A stretch of 64,000 nt of DNA from Selenomonas sp. GTDB lineage: Bacteria; Bacillota; Negativicutes; Selenomonadales; Selenomonadaceae. Location of the stretch: contig JAKVOG010000007.1 in the NCBI GenBank assembly GCA_022482925.1, positions 85,077 through 149,076 of the forward strand, read 5' to 3'. The translations under genes and the position numbers were made by a program. Within the stretch, counting starts at the first letter, position 1, and every line of letters starts with the position of its first letter. Shown here in pieces: positions 8,141 through 17,983 of this stretch. The notes beneath the pieces are model-generated. The model had not been told where the DNA came from. It ran no database searches and saw only the letters and a program-made list of their open reading frames with translations.

Positions 8141-9619
8141 TCACTTTTTCACGACAATTAACGCGCTCCCCACGTAACGTTCTGTACCATCCGAAGGAGA
8201 GTTTTGTACCTGCCCGCCAACCACGAGATCACTGGAACCACCACCATCCAGATTCATCGCTTCCTGCGCACCGACTTTCTTCAGCAGCACCGCCCACTCG
8301 GTCAGCGTCAAACCATGACTGCACTCCTGACGTCCATCAACTACTGCAAACAGGTAATTGCCATTCCTGAGCACGGCAACCGCACTGCGTGGAGCCCGGC
8401 CATAACGGATATCGCTGGGAAATTCTTCATCAGCCGCCGTCACACTGATCTGTCCATTATGAACCAGGCATGGACCAGCGCCCATGATGTCTACCGCTTC
8501 ATTCCATGGTGATCCGATATCCTGCTGGACATTGGCCCGGTCTCCTACCTTGATGCCAGAATACGCATCGGCTGCCGTACCATGTACGGAAATGACACAG
8601 CCATCTGCCGGAATATCGGAATTACCGGTATTGATTGCCGTAACCCGGCCATTACGCACAACATATTCCATACCATACTCATTCGTACGAGTACGACTTC
8701 CATACCATTTATTATAGATGACCAGACTATTCTCTCCGCGCTCACAATCCACACCGCCTACAGGCTGGCTGACACTGCCAAGCGTCACCGTACCACTATA
8801 GGACACCCGTCCAAATATCGGACGTCCATCCGGCATAATGCCAAAGGCCGTGCGATTATAATACGTAGTACCAGCCATCTGCCCGTCGATCTTTACCATA
8901 CCGATCATATCTCCGCCGCCCGCAAAGTACGTCGCATTAATAGCGGCAACCGCATCATTGGCATCAGACATGCCGCTGGTCGTCTGCAGACCCGGTACAT
9001 GATTTTGGGCCAGAACAGGCTTTACCTTATAAAGATTTTTATCCGCTTCAAGAAAATACGCCGTGACCTTGCCATCATCATCCCAATAAACATACGTCCG
9101 CTTGGCAATTCCTGGTGCCGCCATCTCTGTATACATCCCATCCAGATTCAGCGCCATAACACTGCCAGTACCAGCCGAAACCGTCTGCGTGGATTGAACC
9201 GACTGATTAGCATTTGATGATTCTACAGCTTCCTTTGGCAATATATCCACAAAGACGCGTGCCGGACCATTCAGCTTATTCACCCGATAAGTCAGCCCCG
9301 CCTTCAACCGCAGCGTCACGATCATATGATCCTTATCCTGTGAATATTTGACCGACTCAATGCGGCTGCTATGGAACGGAGTACGTTTAAAAGTCCCCCC
9401 TGCTACATCCTGAAAATCAACAATAAGGTCCTTCCCATCATCAGAAGTTCTGATGCTATAGTCAGGCATAGCCGATAAATCGAACACCACCCGGTCATGT
9501 TCGCTGCCGCTATGATAGCGGACAGCATCCAGATTTGCACTTGCAGCAAACGTCACAGACTGCAACGCCAGTAAAATTCCCAGAGCCAATGGCAATGATT
9601 TGCGGATAAAATGATTCAT
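8141..9619 (-). CDS. AMIN-domain phosphodiester glycosidase (NAGPA family), exported
   Basis: 492 aa with a signal peptide (ALQSVTFAAS). An AMIN-like domain (about residues 30-135) is of the type that targets proteins to peptidoglycan or septal sites. The C-terminal NAGPA domain (about 190-490) shows DIMGAGPCLVHNG, RAPRSAVAV and the hallmark EAMNLDGGGSSDLV. NAGPA-domain proteins hydrolyse GlcNAc-1-phosphodiester linkages, so a wall- or teichoic-like polymer is a plausible target; the substrate is unproven. The ATG at 9619 follows GGGAGG. It lies downstream of the flagellar operon terminator and upstream of the S55 peptidase. Confidence 0.85.
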   Translation of the reverse strand: MNHFIRKSLPLALGILLALQSVTFAASANLDAVRYHSGSEHDRVVFDLSAMPDYSIRTSDDGKDLIVDFQDVAGGTFKRTPFHSSRIESVKYSQDKDHMIVTLRLKAGLTYRVNKLNGPARVFVDILPKEAVESSNANQSVQSTQTVSAGTGSVMALNLDGMYTEMAAPGIAKRTYVYWDDDGKVTAYFLEADKNLYKVKPVLAQNHVPGLQTTSGMSDANDAVAAINATYFAGGGDMIGMVKIDGQMAGTTYYNRTAFGIMPDGRPIFGRVSYSGTVTLGSVSQPVGGVDCERGENSLVIYNKWYGSRTRTNEYGMEYVVRNGRVTAINTGNSDIPADGCVISVHGTAADAYSGIKVGDRANVQQDIGSPWNEAVDIMGAGPCLVHNGQISVTAADEEFPSDIRYGRAPRSAVAVLRNGNYLFAVVDGRQECSHGLTLTEWAVLLKKVGAQEAMNLDGGGSSDLVVGGQVQNSPSDGTERYVGSALIVVKK

Positions 9620-9647
9620 ATTGGAACTACCTCCCGATACGCAAAGA

Positions 9648-9676
9648 AATGCTTCCACCCTTTCAGGGGAAGCATT
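9648..9676 (-). terminator. Terminator of the flg operon
   Basis: AATGCTTCC / GGAAGCATT perfect 9-bp stem, followed on the minus strand by TCTTT, just after flgJ and before the AMIN/NAGPA gene. Confidence 0.7.
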
Positions 9677-9699
9677 CCCTAAAGTCTACGATTGATTCC

Positions 9700-10173
9700 C
9701 TATTTCTTGATTCTGGCAGCAGCCTGCTGCGCCTTGAGCGCCCCCAGTTCGACTGCTTTCTCCTGTGCCGTCACCTGCGGCGACAACTGCCGATACATCA
9801 TATCAGCCAGACCGACACCACCAGAATCTGCCACATTCTTCATCAGCTCAGTGTCCTGCATATCCTGAAATATCTTCTGACCATTTGACTCACCAAACAG
9901 CTTGTCTTCCGGGACAGTAGCCCGCATTTCCTTATACATCATGGACAAGAACATCGCCTCAAACCCCTTGCAGGCTTCCTTCAGTTCCTTATCTTTCTTC
10001 TCCACACCAGCCTCCACACTGCTGGATTTTTCTGCTGCTGCCGTCTTATCGGTCAGTGCTTTCAGCTTCTGTTTGAACTGTACCGAATCCGCTGCTGTCT
10101 GCGCCGAATCATAGGTTGTATTGTGCGAGATCTGATTGTTCATTGTCATCGCGGTCAAAGGAGCAATCTGCAT
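9700..10173 (-). CDS. flgJ: FlgJ-like rod-binding protein without muramidase domain
   Basis: 157 aa. It has the rod-binding domain (about residues 60-135), with KELKEACKGFEAMFLSMMYK and GVGLADMMYRQLS as in the FlgJ N-terminal domain. The C-terminal glucosaminidase domain of enterobacterial FlgJ is absent, as in many Firmicutes and alphaproteobacteria. It caps and assembles the flagellar rod in the periplasm. AGGAGGG precedes the ATG. It is the last gene of flgF-G-A-H-I-J, 18 bp after flgI. The missing peptidoglycan hydrolase must come from elsewhere; the downstream exported proteins are candidates only by position. Confidence 0.88.
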   Translation of the reverse strand: MQIAPLTAMTMNNQISHNTTYDSAQTAADSVQFKQKLKALTDKTAAAEKSSSVEAGVEKKDKELKEACKGFEAMFLSMMYKEMRATVPEDKLFGESNGQKIFQDMQDTELMKNVADSGGVGLADMMYRQLSPQVTAQEKAVELGALKAQQAAARIKK

Positions 10174-10191
10174 TCTGCATCCCTCCTGTTA

Positions 10192-11304
10192 TCAGATAAT
10201 CTGCAGTTCTGCATGAAGCGCTCCGGAAGCTTTCATTGCCTGCAGGATTGAAATCGTATCACGCGGCGTCGCGCCAACAGCATTCAGTGCACCAACAATG
10301 TCACTGACATTTGCTGTAGCCGGCAGAACAATACTGCTGGCCTTGTCTTCGTTCACTTTGACATTCGTGTTCTTCGTGACAATAGTCGTTCCATAGCTGA
10401 ATGGATCCGGCTGATTGGCATTGGCATTCTTCTGTACTGTGATTGACAGACCTCCCTGCGTAATTGCGATCTCATCAACCGACACATCACCGCCCATAAC
10501 AATGGTGCCAGTGCGTTCATTGACCACAATACGGGCAACATTATCCGGCATTACCGGCAGTTCCTCAATAGAGGATACGAAACCAACCACATTATTCCGA
10601 TAATAAGCGGGAACACTGATGTCAATGCGGCCAGGATTCGAAGCCTGTGCAATCCCGCCATACTGGGCATTAATCGCCGAAGCGATCCGGGAAGCTGTCG
10701 TGAAATCCGGCTGTGACAGCGACAAAGATAACTTGCCATCGGTCCCCAGGCCCCCCTCCACGCTGCGTTCTACGATAGCACCGTTTGGAGTCGTACCAAC
10801 CGTTGGGAAGTTCTTCTGCGCGGTATTTCCTCCGCGGCCAGCCGTGAATCCACCAGTCGATACCGCCCCCTGCGCCACCGCATAGACCGTACCATTACCA
10901 GCCTGAAGCGGTGTCTGCAGCAATGTGCCACCCTGAATGCTCTTGGCATCACTGATTGAAGATACCGTAACATCGATGTTATCGCCTTCACGCGTAAACG
11001 GCGGCAATGTAGCCGTGACCATGACAGCAGCCACATTCTTTGGCTTCAGCGAACCCTGAGCCACCGATACGCCAAAATTTTTGAGCATATTTGCCACCGA
11101 CTGCAGCGTATCGATTGACTGTGTCGAGTCACCAGTACCATTGAGGCCAACCACCAGTCCATAACCAATCAGCTGATTGGAACGGACCCCCTGAACTTTC
11201 GATATATCCTTGATCCGGGTTACTGCTGAATCAGCCGAGGCAATACCAGGTACCAGACTCAGCGCGAATACACCGGTCATCAATAACGTTAGTAATCGTT
11301 TCAT
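10192..11304 (-). CDS. flgI: Flagellar P-ring protein FlgI
   Basis: 370 aa with a signal peptide (about residues 1-24, ending GIASA). The FlgI core is unmistakable: RIKDISKVQGVRSNQLIGYG near the N-terminus, VNERTGTIVMGGDVSVDEIA in the middle and NAVGATPRDTISILQAMKASGALHAEL at the C-terminus (given here in part: GATPRDTISILQ). It forms the periplasmic P-ring bushing around the rod. The frame extends 10 codons upstream, but GGGGAGG sits before the ATG at 11304. P- and L-ring genes indicate a diderm envelope. Confidence 0.96.
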   Translation of the reverse strand: MKRLLTLLMTGVFALSLVPGIASADSAVTRIKDISKVQGVRSNQLIGYGLVVGLNGTGDSTQSIDTLQSVANMLKNFGVSVAQGSLKPKNVAAVMVTATLPPFTREGDNIDVTVSSISDAKSIQGGTLLQTPLQAGNGTVYAVAQGAVSTGGFTAGRGGNTAQKNFPTVGTTPNGAIVERSVEGGLGTDGKLSLSLSQPDFTTASRIASAINAQYGGIAQASNPGRIDISVPAYYRNNVVGFVSSIEELPVMPDNVARIVVNERTGTIVMGGDVSVDEIAITQGGLSITVQKNANANQPDPFSYGTTIVTKNTNVKVNEDKASSIVLPATANVSDIVGALNAVGATPRDTISILQAMKASGALHAELQII

Positions 11305-11346
11305 TGCTTTCCTCCCCGAGAGTTTCCGTTCCACTCCCGACTAGTA

Positions 11347-11943
11347 TCAGAACAGGAAATTGAATACCTGTGTCAGGATTCCCTGACGCTGCTTCGCATT
11401 GAGTGGTCCCTTGCCATCAAATTTCACAGTTGCATCCGCAATCTTGGTCGAAGGAATTGTATTTGAGCTGGTCACGTCATCCTGGCGACAAACTCCGCGG
11501 AACGTAATCTTATGCTCATCGCGATTCTGCCAGATGGACTGCGTACCTTCCACCGTCATATTGCCATTTGGCTGAACATCCACGACCGTGACCGTAACAT
11601 TACCCGTTACTTTATTGGTATCCGCCGATGCTCCTTTTGCCGAGAAAGAGTCCGAGCCGCTGGCCGAAGCTGCCTTCAGGAAATCAAAGATTCCAACGCC
11701 AGCCGCCAATGTATTACTGCCGCTCTTGCTGTTCGAATTGCTTTTCGAAATCGACGTTGTCGTTGTCTCGCTGATGACAATCGTCAGGATATCACCAACT
11801 TCACGGGCCTTGCGGTCAGCAAAAATATTATGGGCATGGCCAGCATCAGACCACAGCGATTCCGCTGCTGCAAAAGGAGCCATACCAGCAGATAATGCCA
11901 GCGACAACGCCAATGCGGCTGACAGTTTCTTATAACGTTTCAT
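11347..11943 (-). CDS. flgH: Flagellar L-ring protein FlgH
   Basis: 198 aa. Signal peptide (about 1-27, ending FAAA), then ESLW, IFADRKAREVGDILTIVISE and, near the C-terminus, GPLNAKQRQGILTQVFNFLF, all FlgH features. It forms the outer-membrane L-ring. Unlike enterobacterial FlgH there is no lipobox cysteine after the signal peptide, so it is probably not a lipoprotein. A Ser/Ala-rich stretch (about 60-105) separates the two conserved parts. It sits between flgA (43 bp) and flgI (42 bp). Confidence 0.94.
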   Translation of the reverse strand: MKRYKKLSAALALSLALSAGMAPFAAAESLWSDAGHAHNIFADRKAREVGDILTIVISETTTTSISKSNSNSKSGSNTLAAGVGIFDFLKAASASGSDSFSAKGASADTNKVTGNVTVTVVDVQPNGNMTVEGTQSIWQNRDEHKITFRGVCRQDDVTSSNTIPSTKIADATVKFDGKGPLNAKQRQGILTQVFNFLF

Positions 11944-11985
11944 ACTTTACACCTGCTTTCCTTTCAGGCAATCCTGTAAGTGCAA

Positions 11986-12756
11986 TCAATCTTCGCCCGC
12001 AACCTCTACCGTAGAAGCATCCCGGACCATACCAATCAGTACCTTAGAGGACTTCGCATTGCGAACCCGGATACGTTTCCCGACACGCCCACGCTGCATT
12101 GCAATGCCTTCAGTCTTCACCTGGACCCCCCGATAATTCGTAACAATCGTCACGGGCATCCCCACCTCAAGCACCAGCGGATTCTGCAGCATTTCTTTGG
12201 TAATCGGCTGTCCCGTACGGATGATCCGTGATGGTACTTTGCCCTCAATATCCGCGACCCGGTTCAGATAAAAGCTAGCATTCTCCCTGACCTCATGCTC
12301 TTCACTGCGCACGTCTGCCGCCGAAAGGCTTTTCTCCAGCATTAAATCATGGACAGCTACCAGTACCGACTGATAGACCTTCAACTGACAGTAGCAGATC
12401 CCGCGGCGATAAAACGTACCATTCAGATAAACGGAAACATAAACCGGCATAACCCCGCCATAACGCAGCTGCTGTGGCAAATCAACCTCACAGATCACAT
12501 TGCCAGCTGGCAGCCGCATATTTGGTGCCGACCGCGTGGTTCTGACCTCACAGCGACGCGTCTCGCCGGTCTTTTTCAGCTCATCCCGGATCCGGGCCTC
12601 TGCCAGTTCCGCAAAACGAGCCGAAGATATCAGCTGAGGAAATTTCTGTGCCTGAGTATTGCCGACATAAGCTTCCGCTGACGGCAGCCAAAAAAGACAG
12701 AAGAAGCCACTCCATAAGAAACACAGAATGGCTAAAGAACTCTTCTTCAATTTCAT
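11986..12756 (-). CDS. flgA: FlgA flagellar P-ring assembly chaperone
   Basis: 256 aa. N-terminal signal anchor (SLAILCFLWSGFFCLFWLPS), a divergent middle part and a C-terminal SAF/ChapFlgA domain with RTGQPITKEMLQNPLVLEVG and MQRGRVGKRIRVRNAKS. FlgA helps P-ring assembly in the periplasm. A TTG at 12762 overlapping the flgG stop is possible, but the ATG at 12756, two bases after the flgG stop, is more likely by translational coupling; no clear ribosome binding site is visible. Confidence 0.9.
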   Translation of the reverse strand: MKLKKSSLAILCFLWSGFFCLFWLPSAEAYVGNTQAQKFPQLISSARFAELAEARIRDELKKTGETRRCEVRTTRSAPNMRLPAGNVICEVDLPQQLRYGGVMPVYVSVYLNGTFYRRGICYCQLKVYQSVLVAVHDLMLEKSLSAADVRSEEHEVRENASFYLNRVADIEGKVPSRIIRTGQPITKEMLQNPLVLEVGMPVTIVTNYRGVQVKTEGIAMQRGRVGKRIRVRNAKSSKVLIGMVRDASTVEVAGED

Positions 12757-12758
12757 AA

Positions 12759-13550
12759 TCAACGCTTGAGCCCGTTCGCAATCTCGAGCATCGAATCCGA
12801 TGTCGTGATCGCCTTGGAATTTGACTCATAGGCGCGCTGGGAAATAATCATATTGACCATTTCCTCTACGATCTGCACATTGCTCATTTCAAGCGTGCTC
12901 TGCGTCAGTGAGCCCGCTCCTTCAGAATTTGGGTTGCTCTCAATAGCATCACCGGAGGCTGCCGATACAACATACAAATTCTTGCCCACAGCGGTAAGTC
13001 CTGCGGGATTGACAAACCGGGCCAACGTAATCTGCCCAACCTGCTGCTGTGACGCTCCCTGCGGAGTACAGGAAACCGTGCCGTCAGGTGCAATGACGAT
13101 AGAATCACTCGGTGCCGTCGCATCAATCGTGATTCCATCCGCCAGCGGATAGCCATCCGTCGTCACAAGCCGGCGGTTGGAATCCAGCTTAAACGAACCA
13201 TCACGCGTATAGCCCGTCGTGCCATCCGGCATCGTGATGCGGAAGAATCCCTCGCCCTGGATGCCGACATCCGTCGGATTATCCGTCGTCTGCAACGATC
13301 CCTGTGTCATGACACGATTGGTTGCCGCAACTTTCGTGCCCAGGCCGATCTGTAAGCCAGTCGGATACTGTGAATCCTGACCGCTCTGAGCGCCAGCATC
13401 ACGCAGCGTCTGATAGACCAGATCCTGGAACTCAGCCCGGACCTTCTTTCCACCATAGGTATTTACATTTGCGATATTATTCGCAATCACATCCATATTC
13501 GTCTGCTGGCCCTTCATGCCTGAAGCTGCGGACCAAAGTGCTCTCATCAT
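12759..13550 (-). CDS. flgG: Flagellar distal rod protein FlgG
   Basis: 263 aa, the usual FlgG length. N-terminal rod motif (MRALWSAASGMKGQQTNMDV, NNIANVNT), central GEGFFRI and TRDGSFKLD, and C-terminal LEMSNVQIVEEMVNMI followed by QRAYESNSKA. No signal peptide, since it is exported by the flagellar type III system. GGGAGG precedes the first of two tandem ATGs. It follows flgF by 102 bp. Confidence 0.96.
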   Translation of the reverse strand: MMRALWSAASGMKGQQTNMDVIANNIANVNTYGGKKVRAEFQDLVYQTLRDAGAQSGQDSQYPTGLQIGLGTKVAATNRVMTQGSLQTTDNPTDVGIQGEGFFRITMPDGTTGYTRDGSFKLDSNRRLVTTDGYPLADGITIDATAPSDSIVIAPDGTVSCTPQGASQQQVGQITLARFVNPAGLTAVGKNLYVVSAASGDAIESNPNSEGAGSLTQSTLEMSNVQIVEEMVNMIISQRAYESNSKAITTSDSMLEIANGLKR

Positions 13551-13652
13551 AGCTCGGATTCCTCCCTCATTCTAAAGATATAGAGGCGTATATCTCATTA
13601 TCCATTTATGTATATCGGCTAAAATCACATTTTACTTAAATTTTTCTTTCGA

Positions 13653-14453
13653 TCAAAGCTTACCGACCTCATTGACAGACTTGTCCAGCATCGTATCCTG
13701 CGTGGTCACAGCCTTGGATCCCGCCTCATAAATGCGATAATTATTGATGAGCTCGACCATTTCCGATACGACATTCGTATTGGAATTTTCCAGCATCCCC
13801 TGCTGGATTGCGCCTGTTGCCGCCTGTGGCTGTGCGCCAGCCTGCGGATAATAGAGGCTGTTGCCCTGCTTGAGCAGTGCCCGGCGATTGGGACCGAACT
13901 GGACGAACTGCAGCGTAGCAATCGTCTGGTTATCCGCCTGAATCTGCCCTTTCTCATCAACGGAAATCCGGGTCGCACCAGCGGGGATCGTGATTGGCCG
14001 TCCCTGATTATCCAGCACAGCCTGACCATTTACCGTCTGCAACTGTCCGGCAGCCGATTTATAGAAATTGCCATCACGGGTATAACGCACGCCTTGCGGT
14101 GTCTGTACCGCAAAATACCCATCACCGGAAATCGCCAGATCAAGCGGATTCCCCGTAGTCTGGAATCCCCCTTGCGTATGATCCGTTGCGATCTCATCGA
14201 TATATGAACCAAGCCCCAACGTACCAACGACCGGTGCCACGCCGCCAAGCGAAAATCCCTTGATAGACGTCACGTCATTCTGCATCTTGCCATCGTTAAT
14301 GCGCCGGATGAGCATCGGAGCAAATTCCCGATTGATCGCATCATCCCGTTTATAGCCCGATGTATTGGCATTTGCCAGATTATTGGCAATGGTATCCGTA
14401 CGCTTGGTCTCTGTGATCATACCTGCGCCCGCCGTGTAAAGTCCACGCCACAT
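13653..14453 (-). CDS. flgF: Flagellar proximal rod protein FlgF-like
   Basis: 266 aa rod/hook family protein. Seen are the N-terminal MWRGLYTAGAGM and NNLANANTSGYKRD, central SGDGYFAVQTP and YTRDGNF, and C-terminal LENSNTNVVSEMVELI with YEAGSKAVTTQD. The assignment as FlgF rather than a second FlgG rests on position upstream of a clear flgG and on the divergent N-terminus. AAGGGAG precedes the ATG. It is the first gene of the flagellar operon after the mreB terminator. Confidence 0.88.
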   Translation of the reverse strand: MWRGLYTAGAGMITETKRTDTIANNLANANTSGYKRDDAINREFAPMLIRRINDGKMQNDVTSIKGFSLGGVAPVVGTLGLGSYIDEIATDHTQGGFQTTGNPLDLAISGDGYFAVQTPQGVRYTRDGNFYKSAAGQLQTVNGQAVLDNQGRPITIPAGATRISVDEKGQIQADNQTIATLQFVQFGPNRRALLKQGNSLYYPQAGAQPQAATGAIQQGMLENSNTNVVSEMVELINNYRIYEAGSKAVTTQDTMLDKSVNEVGKL

Positions 14454-14534
14454 GCCGTTTCACTCCCTTGTCTTACCGTTTCATTCCCGCTTTGGATGCC
14501 TCTTGCCCCAAAACGCCTTACTTCTTTATTTCGC

Positions 14535-14573
14535 GATAAAAAGCGAAACTCCTTGCTGTTCCGCTTTTTTATC
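14535..14573 (-). terminator. Terminator of mreB
   Basis: GATAAAAAGCG / CGCTTTTTTATC stem with an 16-nt loop, ending in a T-rich arm on the minus strand, directly after the mreB stop. Confidence 0.65.
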
Positions 14574-14577
14574 GAAA

Positions 14578-15599
<1,022 letters not shown>

Positions 15600-15782
15600 T
15601 TTTGTTCGTTTTCCCCTTCCAATACCAAAAGACCGGTTACCACCTAGTCTATATTATACAGATTGCACTGAAAACTCCATGGAATCATTCAAGAAACTCC
15701 CACAAAGTTACAACTTATAATATATAATAAAAAACAGTGAAACACAACAATTATAATGGAAAAATCATCATGTCAGCGCTAT

Positions 15783-15927
15783 CGTGAAAGAATTAACTCA
15801 TTTTCACGTCATTTTCGACATTTTCTATAATTTTGTGAAAAATATCGCTTTTATTTCTTTAAGGTTCTGCATTGACACCACTCACTCGGAGTGCTACGAT
15901 TAACTCGACTTAGGGATATTTTTCACA
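15783..15927. promoter_or_regulatory. Repeated GTGAAA half-sites and a 13-bp inverted repeat around the ldh promoter
   Basis: CGTGAAA (15783-15789) and TTTCACG (15802-15808) form one inverted pair. TGTGAAAAATATC (15834-15846) and GATATTTTTCACA (15915-15927) form a perfect 13-bp inverted pair whose arms lie either side of the promoter. The half-site resembles those of Rex or Crp/Fnr regulators (TTGTGA). Function is inferred. Confidence 0.5.
15872..15900 (+). promoter_or_regulatory. ldh promoter
   Basis: TTGACA, 17-bp spacer, TACGAT. A small inverted repeat CACTC-N5-GAGTG fills the spacer. Expected start of transcription is near 15907, about 45 nt before the ATG. Confidence 0.7.
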
Positions 15928-15951
15928 TTACTAACAGGGGGTTTTTACAAC

Positions 15952-16908
15952 ATGAACAACAGAAGAAAAATCGTCGTTATTGGTGCCAGCAACGTTGGTT
16001 CCGCAGTCGCTAACAAGATCGCGGACTTCCAGCTTGCTACGGAAGTTGCTCTCATCGATCTGAATGAGGACAAAGCCTGGGGTGAAGCCAAAGACTCCAG
16101 CCATGCTACTTCCTGCGTTTACAGCACGAACATCAAGTTCCATCTCGGCGACTATGATGACTGCAAAGATGCTAACATCATCGTTATCACGGCTGGCCCG
16201 TCCATCCGCCCGGGTGAGACGCCGGACCGCCTGAAACTGGCTGGCACGAACGCCAAGATCATGAGCTCTGTCATGAGCGAGATCGTAAAGCGCACGAAGG
16301 AAGCCATGATCATCATGATCACGAATCCGCTCGACGTTGCTACCTATGTTGTTTCTACCCAGTTCGATTATCCGCGCAACCTCATCCTTGGCACTGGTAC
16401 GATGCTCGAGACGTATCGTTTCCGTCGTATCCTGGCTGACAAGTACCAGGTGGACCCGAAGAACATCAGCGGTTATGTTCTCGGTGAGCACGGCAACTCT
16501 GCATTCGTTGCCTGGTCCACGACTGGCTGCGCTGGATTCCCGATCGATGACCTCGATGAATATTTCCACCGCACGGACAAACTGAGCCACAAGGCTATTG
16601 AAGACGAGCTCGTACAGGTTGCTTACGATGTAATCAACAAGAAGGGCTGCACCAACACTGGTATCGCCATGGCTGCCTGCCGTTACATCAAATCGGTCCT
16701 GTATGATGAGCACACGATTCTCCCGTGCTCCGCAGTTCTCGATGGCGAGTATGGCATCAAAGACGTTGCCCTCTCCATTCCGCGCATGGTCTGCGCTGAT
16801 GGTATCATGCGTTCCTTTGAAGTTCATCTTACGGATGATGAGCTCGAGAAGATGCATGCAGCAGCTCAGAGCGTTCGTAGTGCTCTTGATGGCGCTGGCA
16901 TCAAATAA
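15952..16908 (+). CDS. ldh: L-lactate dehydrogenase, Selenomonas type
   Basis: 318 aa NAD-dependent pyruvate/L-lactate oxidoreductase of the LDH/MDH superfamily. Rossmann motif GASNVGSAVANKIA, then ITNPLDVATYVVS and the catalytic His in GEHGNSAFVAWS. I recognise the sequence as very close to the S. ruminantium enzyme. It departs from textbook LDH at the substrate loop (AGPSIRPGET, where LDHs normally have a Gln) and at GTGTMLETYRFR, so specificity should not be inferred from the Gln/Arg rule alone. Codon choice is strongly biased, fitting a highly expressed fermentation gene. It is monocistronic with its own promoter and terminator; the RBS (AGGGGG) is 11 nt from the ATG. Confidence 0.95.
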   Translation: MNNRRKIVVIGASNVGSAVANKIADFQLATEVALIDLNEDKAWGEAKDSSHATSCVYSTNIKFHLGDYDDCKDANIIVITAGPSIRPGETPDRLKLAGTNAKIMSSVMSEIVKRTKEAMIIMITNPLDVATYVVSTQFDYPRNLILGTGTMLETYRFRRILADKYQVDPKNISGYVLGEHGNSAFVAWSTTGCAGFPIDDLDEYFHRTDKLSHKAIEDELVQVAYDVINKKGCTNTGIAMAACRYIKSVLYDEHTILPCSAVLDGEYGIKDVALSIPRMVCADGIMRSFEVHLTDDELEKMHAAAQSVRSALDGAGIK

Positions 16909-16927
16909 TCAGATCAATTCAGAATGC

Positions 16928-16957
16928 AAAAAGGACTTCTTTCGGGAAGTCCTTTTT
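16928..16957 (+). terminator. Terminator of ldh
   Basis: AAAAGGACTTC - TTTCGG - GAAGTCCTTTT stem with a following T-run, 20 bases past the ldh stop. Confidence 0.9.
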
Positions 16958-16981
16958 TTGCGCGCTTTTTTGTACACTCGA

Positions 16982-17009
16982 AAAGAGCCTCTCGTGCGAG
17001 AGGCTCTTC
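16982..17009. terminator. Terminator between ldh and sucD
   Basis: AAGAGCCTCTC - GTGC - GAGAGGCTCTT perfect stem. It is placed to stop minus-strand sucCD transcripts and acts as backup for ldh (followed by CTTGTT). Confidence 0.8.
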
Positions 17010-17055
17010 TTGTTATTCAATATACCTATGACTTAAGGACTTAGGGGGTAAGAAC

Positions 17056-17961
17056 TCAACAGGTATGGCACTCGTCGTAGATACCGGCTTTCTTCAGTGT
17101 CTTGACGACGGTCTCACCGATATGAGCAACCGTATCAGCAACCTCGATGCCAACACCATTGAGCGCTTTGATCTTGTCTGCTGCCGTGCCTTTGCCACCA
17201 GAGATGATAGCACCAGCATGGCCCATGCGTTTGCCCGGAGGCGCCTGACGGCCAGAGATGAAGGCTGCTACCGGTTTTTCCGGCATGTTCGCTTTGATCC
17301 AGGCTGCAGCATCTTCCTCAGCGTTGCCGCCGATCTCGCCGATCATCAGGACAGCTTTCGTATCCGGATCGTTCTTGAAGAGTTCCAGGGCATCGATAAA
17401 GTCCGTACCCTTGACCGGGTCACCGCCAATGCCGATAGCCGTCGTCTGGCCAATGCCAGCAGCAGACAGCTGGAATGTAGCCTCATACGTCAGTGTACCG
17501 GAGCGGGAAATGACACCGACATGACCTTTCTTGTGGATATAGCCCGGAATGATACCGAGTTTGCATTCATCCGTCGTGAGGATGCCCGGGCAGTTTGGTC
17601 CGATCAGGCGGGTCTTTTTGCCCTCCATGTAACGACGGACCTTGACCATATCCTGTACCGGGATATGCTCCGTGATGCAGACCACGAGGTCCAGACCAGC
17701 GTCTACGCCTTCCATAATGGAGTCAGCTGCGAAGCGGGCCGGCACATAAACGACTGATGCCGTAGCCCCGGTTGCGTCAACTGCGTCCTGGACCGTATTG
17801 AATACTGGTACACCTTCTACCATCTGGCCGGCTTTGCCCGGCGTAACACCAGCTACGATTTTCGTACCGTAGTCCAGCATCTGTTTCGTATGGAACGTTG
17901 CAGCCTTGCCCGTAATGCCCTGGACAATGACTTTTGTATCTTTATTGACTAAAATTCCCAT
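17056..17961 (-). CDS. sucD: Succinyl-CoA synthetase (ADP-forming) alpha subunit
   Basis: 301 aa. CoA-binding N-terminal domain ([18 protein letters not shown]), [28 protein letters not shown] and the phospho-His loop [16 protein letters not shown] near residue 245. With SucC it interconverts succinyl-CoA and succinate with NTP synthesis. In a propionate/succinate-forming anaerobe it would serve the reductive TCA/succinate pathway. It follows sucC by 22 bp in the same operon. Confidence 0.96.
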   Translation of the reverse strand: MGILVNKDTKVIVQGITGKAATFHTKQMLDYGTKIVAGVTPGKAGQMVEGVPVFNTVQDAVDATGATASVVYVPARFAADSIMEGVDAGLDLVVCITEHIPVQDMVKVRRYMEGKKTRLIGPNCPGILTTDECKLGIIPGYIHKKGHVGVISRSGTLTYEATFQLSAAGIGQTTAIGIGGDPVKGTDFIDALELFKNDPDTKAVLMIGEIGGNAEEDAAAWIKANMPEKPVAAFISGRQAPPGKRMGHAGAIISGGKGTAADKIKALNGVGIEVADTVAHIGETVVKTLKKAGIYDECHTC

Positions 17962-17983
17962 GATTCAGGCCTCCTTAGGCAGA

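Larger units (their letters stand above)
15600..15951. other. Intergenic region between divergent mreB and ldh
   Basis: 352 bases without a credible gene, AT-rich. The left part would hold the mreB promoter (minus strand). The right part holds the ldh promoter and several GTGAAA/TTTCAC half-sites, described separately. Confidence 0.7.
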
